Assembly (NCBI GenBank): GCA_029261215.1
Contig: JAJDBT010000031.1
Coordinates: 1-51,484, forward strand
Direction: 5' to 3'
DNA length: 51,484 nt
DNA from: Nitrospirota bacterium
GTDB taxonomy: Bacteria; Nitrospirota; Nitrospiria; SBBL01; JAADHI01
The stretch's first letter is position 1; each line of letters starts with the position of its first letter. The position numbers and the translations under genes are program-made. The notes under the pieces were generated by a model. The model saw only the letters and a program-made list of their open reading frames with translations, was not told the origin of the DNA and made no database searches. Below, piece after piece: positions 1 through 8,261 of the stretch.

Positions 1-31
1 TTTTTCTCTCTTTTTTCTCTATGTTTTTCAT
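1..31 (-). CDS. Start of an unidentified gene running off the left edge
   Basis: An ATG on the minus strand at 31-29 follows a GGAGG box at 40-36 with a four-base gap, and reads open to the window edge. Only about ten residues are visible, strongly basic and acidic (MKNIEKKERK). Too little is present to name a product. The good ribosome-binding site just beyond the end of the truncated kinase suggests a separate gene rather than the lost kinase C-terminus. Confidence 0.35.
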   Translation of the reverse strand, partial: MKNIEKKERK

Positions 32-127
32 GTGGCCTCCGTTGTTTGTTTTGTCTGTTTTGCGGTTTCGCTGATTGCTCTTACCTACAATACGGACTCG
101 GAGGTCATTTCTCAATTTCAACTAAGT

Positions 128-442
128 TTAGGACACTCTGGGAAAAAACTCCATGACGATGTAGTGTGTTTTGTGGTCTTCGAGCACATCAAAAACCCGG
201 ATGATATTTTTATGATCCAGGCGGGCCATTGCGCGGGCTTCTCTCTGAAATCGTTCTAAAAATGAGATGTTTTCTGAAAATTGAGGATGAAGGACTTTGA
301 GGGCAACGCTTCGTTGAAGGTCTGAATGAAGCGCTTCATAGATGATGCCCATGCCGCCGCGCCCTACTTCGCGGATGATTTTATATTTTCCAGAAAGGTG
401 TCTTTTTTGCACGATTTTGCTTTTCAGTTGTGGTGGACTCAA
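128..442 (-). pseudogene. Truncated eukaryote-like Ser/Thr protein kinase (N-lobe only)
   Basis: The 104 residues match the N-terminal lobe of a Hanks-type (PknB-like) kinase. A glycine-rich loop (GRGGMG) is followed by the VALK lysine, a helix with FQREARAM supplying the alpha-C glutamate, and the hinge YIVMEFFP. A stop follows shortly after the hinge. The catalytic HRD loop, DFG motif and whole C-lobe are missing, and all three minus-strand frames close within about 20 codons beyond the break, so this is not a single frameshift. It cannot phosphorylate as it stands. The start is a TTG with no clear ribosome-binding site. A TATAAT box lies at 487-482 on the minus strand without a convincing -35. 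It probably remains from deletion or insertion; an assembly fault is the alternative. Confidence 0.65.
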
Positions 443-533
443 GGCAGAGCGGGGTCTTGTGAGCGCATGCCCGCATAGATAATTATAGTGCTTTTTTCAG
501 GGAATGGGGTCGAGCGACAAGCGGGTGTTGATG

Positions 534-1466
534 TTAACCCGGCTGTTTTTCAGAAAAGGCGTTGATTTCTTCTTTAGAAAAACCCAGCAAATAAAGGACG
601 GTGATCAGGCTTTTTTGAGTGATGCTGTAGCGTGCAGCCGCACGAACGGCGGGTTTTGCATTAAAGGCGATGCCGAGTCCGGCTTTTCGGATCATGGGCA
701 GATCGTTTGCCCCGTCTCCGATGGCGATGACCTGATCCAGAGAGAATCCCTCCCGGTGTGCAATTTCTTCCATAAGCGCCGCTTTTTTATCGCCGTTGAC
801 AATTTCCCCGGTAATGCCGCCCGTGAGGATGCCATCTTCAATTTCCAAGCGGTTTGAATGCGCATAGTCGAGCTGGAGCACGCTTTGAACTCTGGACGTG
901 AAATAATCGAATCCACCCGAAAGAACGCCCGTTTTATATCCACACTGTTTTAAGATCGAAATCAGGTTTTCTGCTCCCAGGGTGAAAGGCAGTCGGTCGT
1001 AGACTCTTTTTAAAACAGAAACGGGCAGGCCTTTTAATAATCCGACGCGCTTTCGAAGGGATTGGTTAAAATCAAGTTCCCCGTTCATTGTCTGATGCGT
1101 AATTGAAGCGACGGCTTCGCCGATACCAGCCTCTTTTGCCAGTTCGTCAATCACTTCAACTTGAATCAAGGTGGAATCCATATCCATGACAATCAGTTTT
1201 TTGTCTCGTCGAATGGCGTTATCTGTCTGGAGGGCGATATCGACGCCAAAGGGCGTGCTCAGCTCAAGCAGTTTTTTTGTGAGCGTTTCAGGATCGACTG
1301 AGTCTTCCATGCGGAGTCTGATTTCGATGCAGGCCGGTTGAGTCTCGGAAAGTGTTTTAGTATTTAGTGTGATGATTTTGTGATTTTCCAAAAAAGCCGT
1401 GATTTGGTCTCGGATCTCAGGGGAAAGTGAGGGGCCAAAACAGGTCAATACAAAATTTATCTGCAT
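534..1466 (-). CDS. serB: Phosphoserine phosphatase
   Basis: A 310-residue HAD-superfamily phosphatase that hydrolyses O-phosphoserine to serine, the last step of serine synthesis in the cytoplasm. The HAD motif DMDST gives the nucleophile and acid/base pair Asp95 and Asp97. Motif II is the SGG near residue 184, the motif III lysine lies in GDKKA around 227, and motif IV is GDGAND at 250-255. Residues 1 to about 85 form an ACT-like regulatory domain, as in the long SerB form. It is transcribed away from the LpoA-like gene, and a sigma70-like promoter lies 56-84 bases upstream of the ATG. No other serine genes are nearby. The truncated kinase lies downstream on the same strand. Confidence 0.95.
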   Translation of the reverse strand: MQINFVLTCFGPSLSPEIRDQITAFLENHKIITLNTKTLSETQPACIEIRLRMEDSVDPETLTKKLLELSTPFGVDIALQTDNAIRRDKKLIVMDMDSTLIQVEVIDELAKEAGIGEAVASITHQTMNGELDFNQSLRKRVGLLKGLPVSVLKRVYDRLPFTLGAENLISILKQCGYKTGVLSGGFDYFTSRVQSVLQLDYAHSNRLEIEDGILTGGITGEIVNGDKKAALMEEIAHREGFSLDQVIAIGDGANDLPMIRKAGLGIAFNAKPAVRAAARYSITQKSLITVLYLLGFSKEEINAFSEKQPG

Positions 1467-1521
1467 TAAAATCTTCTTTCAAAAAAATAGGTACGTTTGA
1501 ATCTCGGTGAAGCGGGTATAG

Positions 1522-1550
1522 TTTATACAATAAAGTTTCCTTCGAGACAA
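1522..1550 (-). promoter_or_regulatory. Sigma70-like promoter for serB
   Basis: Read on the minus strand: TTGTCT at 1550-1545, a 17-base spacer and TATAAA at 1527-1522, about 55 bases before the serB ATG. Spacing is ideal and both boxes are close to consensus. Confidence 0.55.
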
Positions 1551-1635
1551 GTTTTGGCGGTTTAGGCGCTTGGGCGGATCATTAATTCGGGTGTCGATTT
1601 TGAAGGCTCAGGCATTTCTCGTTCTTCGGTGTTTC

Positions 1636-1664
1636 TTGACATCAAGTGTCTGTTATCATATGAT
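1636..1664 (+). promoter_or_regulatory. Consensus sigma70 promoter for the LpoA-like gene
   Basis: A perfect TTGACA (1636-1641), 17-base spacer and TATGAT (1659-1664). The expected start of transcription near 1671 leaves a leader of roughly 125 bases before the gene. The stretch 1467-1793 between the divergent genes holds this promoter and the serB promoter; I see nothing else in it. Confidence 0.8.
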
Positions 1665-1793
1665 AAACCCTGTTTATTTTGAGGGTCGCTGATGGGTTTA
1701 TTTATACTTTTTCGGTGATAGATAGAGATCCTTCGAGAAATTTTTTCTCCCGATTTCTCCCCCAAAAATCGTTGTTTTCCCAGGAAATCAGGC

Positions 1794-3794
1794 TTGAGGG
1801 CTATGCATTTTAAATATCTTTTATCAGGAGGGCTTTGTTTTTTTCTGCTCTCCGTGAGCATTGCGTTTTCCCAGGGAATGAATGTCATGCCGGAAGCGCG
1901 TAGCGGCATGGATGTGCCGGCTTCTTCTCCTTCTTTGGGAGGCGACCTCCATATTGGAGAAATTCCGGAACTCTTTTCAGGCGCTTCTTTTGAAGAACGG
2001 ACAAGCTTTTCCCAGGCAAAATCCTTTTTTGATCAAGGAAGCTACGACCTTGCGCGATCGTCCCTGGAGGATATGATCAAGGCTTATCCCAATAGTCCAC
2101 TGTTACCCGATGTTTATCTTTTGCTGGGAGAAAGCGATGTGGCGATGGGGAAAAGCAAACGCGCTGCAGAGTCTTTTCAGACCTTTATCGACTCTTTTCC
2201 TGATGAAATGAGGATTCAGGTCGTTCAGCATCGTTTGAGTGGGCTTTATTTCAGTCTTGGGGAATTGAAAAAGGTGCTTGAGCTTTGGGAAGGCATTCAA
2301 AATGAAGAAGGCTCAAAGCAGATTGTTTACGATAAATTAATTGCGATTTATTCGACCCGAAACGCATCTCTTGACGTGCTGCGTGTTTTGATGAAAAAAA
2401 GGGAAATCGCATCAGATTCTGTGAGTCGTACCCTCGTTGAGCAGGAAATCAGGGGTTTGATTCATGAAAAACTTCAAAAGGACGATCTTCAATCTATTTT
2501 AAAGGAGTTCGGAATGACCTTTCCTTCAGATGAGGCCATGATCCGATTGATTCAGTTTTTTGACCTCAAAGGCGATTATTATCATGAAGAACAGGAGGTC
2601 GTTCGTTTTCTTTCAGAATTTCCAGAGCACACTTTTTCGATGCAGGCGCGCCAGTCTCTATTGCAAATCAAAGACAAAATTAAACGAAACAGGTACTTGA
2701 TTGCGGTGATTCTGCCTCTCTCCGGAGAGCTGGCTCCTTTTGGAAATAGCGCATTGTCTGGAGCCGAACTTGCGGTTGAACTTTTTAAGGAGGAATTGCC
2801 GGGTGCATCCGTTGGGCTTGTCGTGCGCGATTCCTTGGGAGATCCTTCGCGCCTTCGCCTGACAGATGAGGGCTGGTTGAATGAATATCAGCCGGTTGCT
2901 GTCGTCGGCCCCTTACTGAGCAAAGATGTTAACCGTCTGGCCCCGATCATCGCGAAGTCGGAATTGGCGCTTATTTCACCTGGCGCGACTTCTCTTCAGT
3001 TGGTTTCTCTTGGGGAATCTGTTTTTCGTAATGCGGTCACCAATCGCTATTTATGTAAAGCCATTGCGGAGTATGCTGTTTTAGAGCTGGAAGTGGAGCG
3101 TTTTGCGGTTCTTTTTCCTGATGAAGGTCTGGGGCGTTTGTGGGTGGATTGTTTTTCTGCCGGGGTTGAAAAACTGGGCGGGGAGGTGGTACTCACGGAA
3201 GCCTATCCTTTGAACAGCACTGATTTTTCAAGCGCAATTTTGAGGCTTAAAAAAGCGGATCTTCAGCAAGAGGGATATATTGACGACATTGAAAACGAGG
3301 AAGGTGAACTGGAAAAGACTTACATCCCGGGTTTTGAGGCGATCTTTTTACCTGCCGATGCCGTTCGGGCAGGATTGATTGTCCCGCAGTTGCTCTTTCA
3401 TGAATTTGAAGAAGTAAATGTTCTTGGAACGAATAGCTGGAATTCCCTAGAATTTTTAAAGCTTGTGGGGGCCAATGCGGAGGGAGTGGTCTTTGTGGAT
3501 GGCTTTTTTAAAGACAGCCCAGACCCGACTGTCCAGACCTTTGTGAAGGCATATCACGCCCGTTTCCATCAGGCGCCCGATTTATTTGCAGCACAAACCT
3601 ATGATGCGACGCGGGTTATTTTGGCTTCCTTAAAAAAGGGTGCTTTGACCCCAGGTGCTGTGAAGACTGCGATCTCGGAAATCATCGACTTTCCGGGTGC
3701 TTCCGGTTTTATCTATGAAGTTTTAGAGGGAGAGTTTATCAAAGAGCCTTTTTTTATGAGTGTGGAAAAGGGTAAGTTTATTCAGGTGAACTGA
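1794..3794 (+). CDS. LpoA/LppC-like periplasmic binding-fold protein with N-terminal TPRs
   Basis: 666 residues. An N-terminal signal segment (KYLLSGGLCFFLLSVSIAFS) directs export. Residues about 55-290 are helical repeats of TPR/YfgC-like type (FFDQGSYDLARSSLEDMIKAYPNSPLLPDV). Residues about 300-660 form a type I periplasmic-binding fold as in leucine-binding proteins and the LppC/LpoA family (IAVILPLSGELAPFGNSALSGAELAVE; later FAAQTYDATRVILASL). This TPR plus binding-fold order is that of LpoA, the outer-membrane activator of PBP1A. No lipobox cysteine is seen after the signal, unlike E. coli LpoA, so it may be soluble in the periplasm. The start is taken at TTG 1794, with AGGA eight bases upstream; ATG 1803 is the alternative. 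It stands behind its own consensus promoter. Confidence 0.75.
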   Translation: MRAMHFKYLLSGGLCFFLLSVSIAFSQGMNVMPEARSGMDVPASSPSLGGDLHIGEIPELFSGASFEERTSFSQAKSFFDQGSYDLARSSLEDMIKAYPNSPLLPDVYLLLGESDVAMGKSKRAAESFQTFIDSFPDEMRIQVVQHRLSGLYFSLGELKKVLELWEGIQNEEGSKQIVYDKLIAIYSTRNASLDVLRVLMKKREIASDSVSRTLVEQEIRGLIHEKLQKDDLQSILKEFGMTFPSDEAMIRLIQFFDLKGDYYHEEQEVVRFLSEFPEHTFSMQARQSLLQIKDKIKRNRYLIAVILPLSGELAPFGNSALSGAELAVELFKEELPGASVGLVVRDSLGDPSRLRLTDEGWLNEYQPVAVVGPLLSKDVNRLAPIIAKSELALISPGATSLQLVSLGESVFRNAVTNRYLCKAIAEYAVLELEVERFAVLFPDEGLGRLWVDCFSAGVEKLGGEVVLTEAYPLNSTDFSSAILRLKKADLQQEGYIDDIENEEGELEKTYIPGFEAIFLPADAVRAGLIVPQLLFHEFEEVNVLGTNSWNSLEFLKLVGANAEGVVFVDGFFKDSPDPTVQTFVKAYHARFHQAPDLFAAQTYDATRVILASLKKGALTPGAVKTAISEIIDFPGASGFIYEVLEGEFIKEPFFMSVEKGKFIQVN

Positions 3795-3854
3795 CATTAT
3801 TTTAAGAAACAGGGTATCATCAGGGCATTTTATCAGGCGTAATGGAACGAGAAT

Positions 3855-5276
3855 ATGTTTAAAAAGATTTTAATCGCAAATCGTGGCGAAATTGCCTTGC
3901 GAGTGATTCGGGCCTGCAAAGAACTTCGTGTCCCAACTGTCGCGATTCACTCCGATGTCGATGCGGCGTCGTTGCATGTTCGTTACGCAGATGAGGCTTA
4001 TCTGGTTGAGCCGGGTCCGATCGAGGGTTATTTAAGTATTTACCGAATTATCGATTTGGCCAAGCAAAAAGGCGCTGATGCGATCCATCCGGGCTATGGT
4101 TTTCTCGCGGAAAATGCTGAATTTGCCGAGGCATGTGAAGCCAATGGCATTACCTTTATTGGTCCGCCTGCGGATGTGATTAAAACGATGGGCGATAAAA
4201 TTGCGGCGCGTCGAAAGATGATTGAAGCCGGAGTGCCGGTTGTTCCCGGTTTGGCGGATCCGTTGTCATCGGTTGAGGAAGCCGTACGTTTTTCTGAAGA
4301 AATTGGTTATCCGGTGATGTTAAAAGCCTCTGCGGGTGGGGGTGGGAAGGGTATCCGTGTTTGCCGAAATCGAGAGGAATTGAAGCGGCTTTTTCCCATC
4401 ACACAGGCAGAAGCCAAGGCGGCTTTTGGCAATGATACGATTTATGTCGAAAAAAATATTATTTCGCCCCACCACATTGAGATTCAGATTCTTGCCGACA
4501 AGCGCGGCAATATGGTGCATTTAGGGGAACGTGACTGCTCGATTCAACGGCGGCATCAAAAATTAATAGAGATCGCGCCGTCGCTTCTGCTGGACGATGC
4601 CCTGCGTGAACGAATGGGGCAGGCTGCCCTTGCTGCGGCACGTTCAGTCAATTATGTGAGTGCGGGGACGGTCGAGTTTTTAGTGGATGCGGATCGGAAT
4701 TTTTATTTTCTTGAGATGAATACGCGGATTCAGGTTGAGCACACCGTGACTGAAGAAGTTTCGGGGATCGATATTGTCAAGGAGATGATCCGGATTGCGG
4801 CAGGGCGGACAATTCATGATCGACAGGAGGATATTTTTCTGCGTGGTCACGCGATTGAGTGCCGAATTAACGCCGAAGATCCGAAGAATAATTTTATGCC
4901 GACCCCTGGAGAAATTACGGGTTATTATTCACCGGGCGGGATTGGGGTTCGCATCGACGGAAATATTTACAAGGGTTATGTTGTCCCCCCTTATTACGAC
5001 CCTCTGCTGGCCAAATTGACCGTGAGGGCCAAAACCTGGAATGGCGCGGTTCGGCGAATGAGCCGGGCTTTGGACGAGTATGTGATCCGGGGCGTTAAAA
5101 CGACAATTCCCTTCTTGAAACAAGTGATGGAGGATGTGGACTTTCAAAGTGGTGCATTTGATACGAGCTATATTGAGACCCATCTCGAAAAACTGAATGT
5201 CGCAACGCCTGCAAACCATATGGATAAGGTCGTTGCAATCGCTGCGGTGATTGCGGCCCATTCTAGAAGGGAATAG
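3855..5276 (+). CDS. pycA: Pyruvate carboxylase subunit A (biotin carboxylase)
   Basis: A 473-residue ATP-grasp biotin carboxylase that uses ATP and bicarbonate to carboxylate biotin. The N-terminal domain opens with KILIANRGEIALRVIRA. The ATP-binding glycine loop is KASAGGGGKGIRV near 156-168, and the catalytic core reads EMNTRIQVEHTVTEE around residue 285. The C-terminal biotin-carboxylase domain is complete. AccC of acetyl-CoA carboxylase would look alike. The next gene, 41 bases downstream, encodes the carboxyltransferase plus biotin carrier of a two-subunit pyruvate carboxylase and no accB is present, so the anaplerotic enzyme is the better reading. Length is slightly above the usual 450 residues of AccC. 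Confidence 0.85.
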   Translation: MFKKILIANRGEIALRVIRACKELRVPTVAIHSDVDAASLHVRYADEAYLVEPGPIEGYLSIYRIIDLAKQKGADAIHPGYGFLAENAEFAEACEANGITFIGPPADVIKTMGDKIAARRKMIEAGVPVVPGLADPLSSVEEAVRFSEEIGYPVMLKASAGGGGKGIRVCRNREELKRLFPITQAEAKAAFGNDTIYVEKNIISPHHIEIQILADKRGNMVHLGERDCSIQRRHQKLIEIAPSLLLDDALRERMGQAALAAARSVNYVSAGTVEFLVDADRNFYFLEMNTRIQVEHTVTEEVSGIDIVKEMIRIAAGRTIHDRQEDIFLRGHAIECRINAEDPKNNFMPTPGEITGYYSPGGIGVRIDGNIYKGYVVPPYYDPLLAKLTVRAKTWNGAVRRMSRALDEYVIRGVKTTIPFLKQVMEDVDFQSGAFDTSYIETHLEKLNVATPANHMDKVVAIAAVIAAHSRRE

Positions 5277-5317
5277 ATCAATATCGTGGAAACAAATCAG
5301 AACAAAAGGGAGCGCAC

Positions 5318-7198
5318 GTGGCAGATCGAACTAAAAAAGCAGATTTAAAACCAAAACAATCGCCGGTTCAATTCATGGATACGACGCTTCGGGATGGACA
5401 TCAATCGCTCCTTGCCACACGCCTTAAATTAGAGGATATGCTTCCCATTGCGGAAAAGATTGATCAGGCGGGGTATGCCTTTATTGAAATGTGGGGCGGG
5501 GCGACATTTGATTCTGCGATCCGTTATTTAAAAGAAGACCCTTGGGAGCGTATACGCGCCTTAAAGAGGGTCATGCCCAATACGCCTTTTCAGATGCTGC
5601 TTCGTGGACAAAACCTCATCGGGTATCGGCATTATGCCGATGATGTGGTTGAGCGCTTCATCGACCGCGCGATCATAAATGGCATCAATGTGATTCGTAT
5701 TTTTGATGCTTTGAATGATTTAAGAAATTTAAAAACATCTTTCCGGGCAACGATGAAGTACGGCGGAAAGGTTCAGGGCGCGATTTGTTACACAGTGAGC
5801 CGGTTTCATAACAATGATCTTTTTGTCGAGCAGGGAAAACGACTGGAAGACATGGGTTCGGATTCGATCTGTGTGAAGGATATGGCAGGTCTGCTTTCCC
5901 CTTACGATGCGTTTGATTTGATCAGTAAATTAAAGGCAGAAATCTCTGTGCCGATTCATCTCCACACGCACGACACCAGCGCCATGGCCGTCGCGACTTA
6001 TGTTAAAGCAATAGAAGCGGGTGTGGATGTCATTGATACGGCAATTTCTTCTATGGCGTCGGGAACCTCTCAACCCCCGGTTGAAACTTTAGCCAGGGTA
6101 TTGGAAGGCGGTCCGCGAGATCCAAAGTTTGATATGGATCTGCTGACTGAAATTGCAGACTACTTTATTGAGGTCCGTAAAAAATACAGCGAATTTGAAT
6201 CGGATTATACGGGGGTGGATCCGCGTGTTCTAACCTATCAGATTCCAGGGGGGATGACTTCAAACCTTGCACAGCAGCTTTCCGAGCAAAAGGCGTTGCA
6301 CCGGATGAGAGATGTCCTTGATGAGGTTCCGAGAGTCCGTGAGGATTTTGGTTTTCCGCCTTTGGTGACCCCTGCTAGTCAAATTGTGGGAACACAAGCC
6401 ACACTGAATGTTTTGACCGGAGAGCGCTACAAGGTGATTACGACCGAGACGAGCAATTATTTAAAGGGGCTTTATGGCAAGCCCTCTGGTCCGATCAATG
6501 AGGAAATTCAGAAAAAGGCCATTGGAGATGGTGTGCCGGTAACGGTGCGTCCTGCAGACTTGCTTGAACCAGAGATGGAAAAAGCAAAAAAAGATTTGGA
6601 AAAAGAATTGGGCAAAGAGGTTGAAAATATTGAAGATGTGCTTATATATGCCTTATTCCCGAAAGTTGCGTTGGATTTTTTCAAATACAAGGACAAACCT
6701 GTTGCAGAGAAAAATCTGGATTCCGCCTCTGCAGCAGAGCCTGCTGGTCCCTTGATTGCTCCGAGCGAGTTTAATGTTAAGATTCATGGTGAGAATTTTG
6801 ATGTAAAAGTGGGAGGGGTCGGGCATCCGGGCGAAGGCGGAAGGCCTTATTTTATCTATATTAATGGTCAACTCGAAGAAGTGATGGTTGAGTCGCTTAT
6901 GGAGGTGATGCCTTCAGCGGAAGGAAGGATCGAGTCTCATGCCGGTGGGCGTTCAATCAGGCCCAAGGTTGCCCATGATGGTGATGTGACGAGTCCAATG
7001 CCCGGGGCCGTTGTCAGTCTTAAAGTTAAAGAGGGCGAAGCCGTTAAAGCAGGAGCTGTTGTTTTGGTCATTGAAGCCATGAAAATGCAAAGTGAAGTAC
7101 ACACGGCGATTGACGGTGTTGTGATCGCGATCCATGTTTCAGAAGGTGACCGGGTAAATCCTGATGAAGTGTTAGTTGAAGTTCGACCAACATCGTAG
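5318..7198 (+). CDS. pycB: Pyruvate carboxylase subunit B (carboxyltransferase and biotin carrier)
   Basis: 626 residues that transfer the carboxyl group from biotin to pyruvate, giving oxaloacetate. An HMGL-like TIM barrel comes first (DTTLRDGHQSL near 22-32, the CVKDMAGL lysine segment, and the metal-binding HLHTHDTSAM). The conserved carboxylase domain (PYC_OADA) follows, and a C-terminal biotinyl domain carries EAMKM with Lys589 as the biotin site. The start is GTG with a GGGAG box upstream. The same architecture occurs in the alpha subunit of the sodium-pumping oxaloacetate decarboxylase. The membrane beta and gamma subunits are absent here and a biotin carboxylase is adjacent, which favours the ATP-driven pyruvate carboxylase. 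Confidence 0.9.
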   Translation: MADRTKKADLKPKQSPVQFMDTTLRDGHQSLLATRLKLEDMLPIAEKIDQAGYAFIEMWGGATFDSAIRYLKEDPWERIRALKRVMPNTPFQMLLRGQNLIGYRHYADDVVERFIDRAIINGINVIRIFDALNDLRNLKTSFRATMKYGGKVQGAICYTVSRFHNNDLFVEQGKRLEDMGSDSICVKDMAGLLSPYDAFDLISKLKAEISVPIHLHTHDTSAMAVATYVKAIEAGVDVIDTAISSMASGTSQPPVETLARVLEGGPRDPKFDMDLLTEIADYFIEVRKKYSEFESDYTGVDPRVLTYQIPGGMTSNLAQQLSEQKALHRMRDVLDEVPRVREDFGFPPLVTPASQIVGTQATLNVLTGERYKVITTETSNYLKGLYGKPSGPINEEIQKKAIGDGVPVTVRPADLLEPEMEKAKKDLEKELGKEVENIEDVLIYALFPKVALDFFKYKDKPVAEKNLDSASAAEPAGPLIAPSEFNVKIHGENFDVKVGGVGHPGEGGRPYFIYINGQLEEVMVESLMEVMPSAEGRIESHAGGRSIRPKVAHDGDVTSPMPGAVVSLKVKEGEAVKAGAVVLVIEAMKMQSEVHTAIDGVVIAIHVSEGDRVNPDEVLVEVRPTS

Positions 7199-7210
7199 AT
7201 TGGTTTAAAG

Positions 7211-7903
7211 ATGAATGAGCTGATTCAGCAAATGAGTATTATGGCGCTTCCTCTGATTTTCGCGGTGACGTTACACGAGGCTGCCCATGCCTGGGTTGCG
7301 GATAAAAAGGGAGATCCGACTGCGCGGCAACTGGGCCGTATCACAATGAACCCCATCGCACATATTGACCCTTTTGGCACAGTGATTATTCCGCTGATGC
7401 TCTTTGCTACCACAGGCTTTATCTTTGGCTACGCAAAGCCTGTTCCCGTCAATGCCTTTAACCTAAGGCGCCCAAAGGAAGACATGGCCTGGGTGGCTGT
7501 AGCGGGTCCTGGGATGAATCTGATTCTCGCTGTCATTAGCGGCATTTTATATCGACTGATTTCAGATCCCGTTTTTTTGGGTGGCGGATCGCTTTTTTCG
7601 GGTATGAGCCCGACCCTTTCATTTTTTCTTCTGCCGCTTCGTGAAATGTTGCGATTTTCAGTAATTATTAATGTTGTGCTGATGATCTTTAACTTGATTC
7701 CCATCCCTCCATTGGATGGAGGGCGGGTTTTAGTCGGGCTTTTACCAAACAACCAATCTCGGATGGTCAGTCGGATTGAGCCGTACGGAATGCTTGTCTT
7801 GGTCTTTGTTGTCTTTTTGGATCCATTTGGGTTAATGCAAAAAGTCGTGTGGCCTCTTGTTTCGATCGTTTCTCGTTATATCTTTGGTGATGTTTATATC
7901 TAG
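7211..7903 (+). CDS. M50-family membrane metalloprotease (site-2 protease type)
   Basis: A 230-residue polytopic membrane protein with the zinc site HEAAH at 22-26 in the first transmembrane helix. It also has the family marker NPIAHIDPFGT, and the third ligand lies in NLIPIPPLDGGRVL near residue 165. It belongs to the short S2P/M50B group without PDZ domains, which cleaves peptides inside the inner membrane. No substrate, such as an anti-sigma factor, is encoded next to it. It starts 12 bases after pycB and probably shares its transcript. The adjacent gene on the other strand converges with a gap of only ten bases. Confidence 0.9.
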   Translation: MNELIQQMSIMALPLIFAVTLHEAAHAWVADKKGDPTARQLGRITMNPIAHIDPFGTVIIPLMLFATTGFIFGYAKPVPVNAFNLRRPKEDMAWVAVAGPGMNLILAVISGILYRLISDPVFLGGGSLFSGMSPTLSFFLLPLREMLRFSVIINVVLMIFNLIPIPPLDGGRVLVGLLPNNQSRMVSRIEPYGMLVLVFVVFLDPFGLMQKVVWPLVSIVSRYIFGDVYI

Positions 7904-7913
7904 TTCTTCCTGC

Positions 7914-8093
7914 CTAGTCATGTTCTGGTTCAGCTGAACCGTGCCGGTGGACGATTTTGTCCTCGTCAAAAATTTCCTGCATTTCTTCTGCGAGTGATTC
8001 GGATTCGTTTGGAATCACTCGCAGTGGAATACGGAATGGTTCTTCATTTGTCTCTTTTGGTTTTTTATCTGGGTGATCTTCTTTTTCTGGCAT
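7914..8093 (-). CDS. Small acidic hypothetical protein
   Basis: 59 residues starting MPEKEDHPDKK, chosen because a full AAGGAGG box lies just upstream of this ATG on the minus strand. A longer reading from 8135 has no such signal. The protein is hydrophilic and highly charged, with a proline- and lysine-rich first third and an acidic centre (ESESLAEEMQEIFDEDK) likely to be helical. It has no signal peptide or membrane segment and I do not recognise a family. Its coding sequence contains an 11-bp perfect inverted repeat (7990-8022). It lies between the converging M50 protease and the divergent moaA. Confidence 0.6.
   Translation of the reverse strand: MPEKEDHPDKKPKETNEEPFRIPLRVIPNESESLAEEMQEIFDEDKIVHRHGSAEPEHD
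7990..8022. repeat. 11-bp perfect inverted repeat inside a small gene
   Basis: GCGAGTGATTC at 7990-8000 is the reverse complement of GAATCACTCGC at 8012-8022, with an 11-base spacer. It lies within the small acidic protein gene and can form a stable hairpin in either transcript. No T-run follows, so it is not an ordinary terminator. Confidence 0.7.
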
Positions 8094-8188
8094 GGTGTCC
8101 TCCTTATCAGTGATTTGGATTGCAATGTACCACATTTTATGCTTAAATGTTTAGGGTTTAATATATCTGGACTATTTTAGAGTGTTAC

Positions 8189-8217
8189 TTGACAGATTGT
8201 TACTTGTTTTGTAGAAT
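8189..8217 (+). promoter_or_regulatory. Consensus sigma70 promoter for moaA
   Basis: TTGACA at 8189-8194, 17-base spacer, TAGAAT at 8212-8217. The predicted transcript starts near 8224, leaving a leader of about 38 bases that carries a TAAGGAGG box before the moaA ATG. Confidence 0.75.
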
Positions 8218-8261
8218 TACATATATTTTACGATCACCTGAAGCCTTTTTAAGGAGGAAAT

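Noticed and set aside
1562-1909. Minus-strand frame overlapping the start of the LpoA-like gene
   Set aside because: It runs across a consensus promoter and the signal peptide of the real gene; no ribosome-binding site or recognisable domain.
3855-7198. Reading the pyc pair as acetyl-CoA carboxylase plus oxaloacetate decarboxylase
   Set aside because: Adjacency, lack of OadB/OadG and lack of accB favour two-subunit pyruvate carboxylase.
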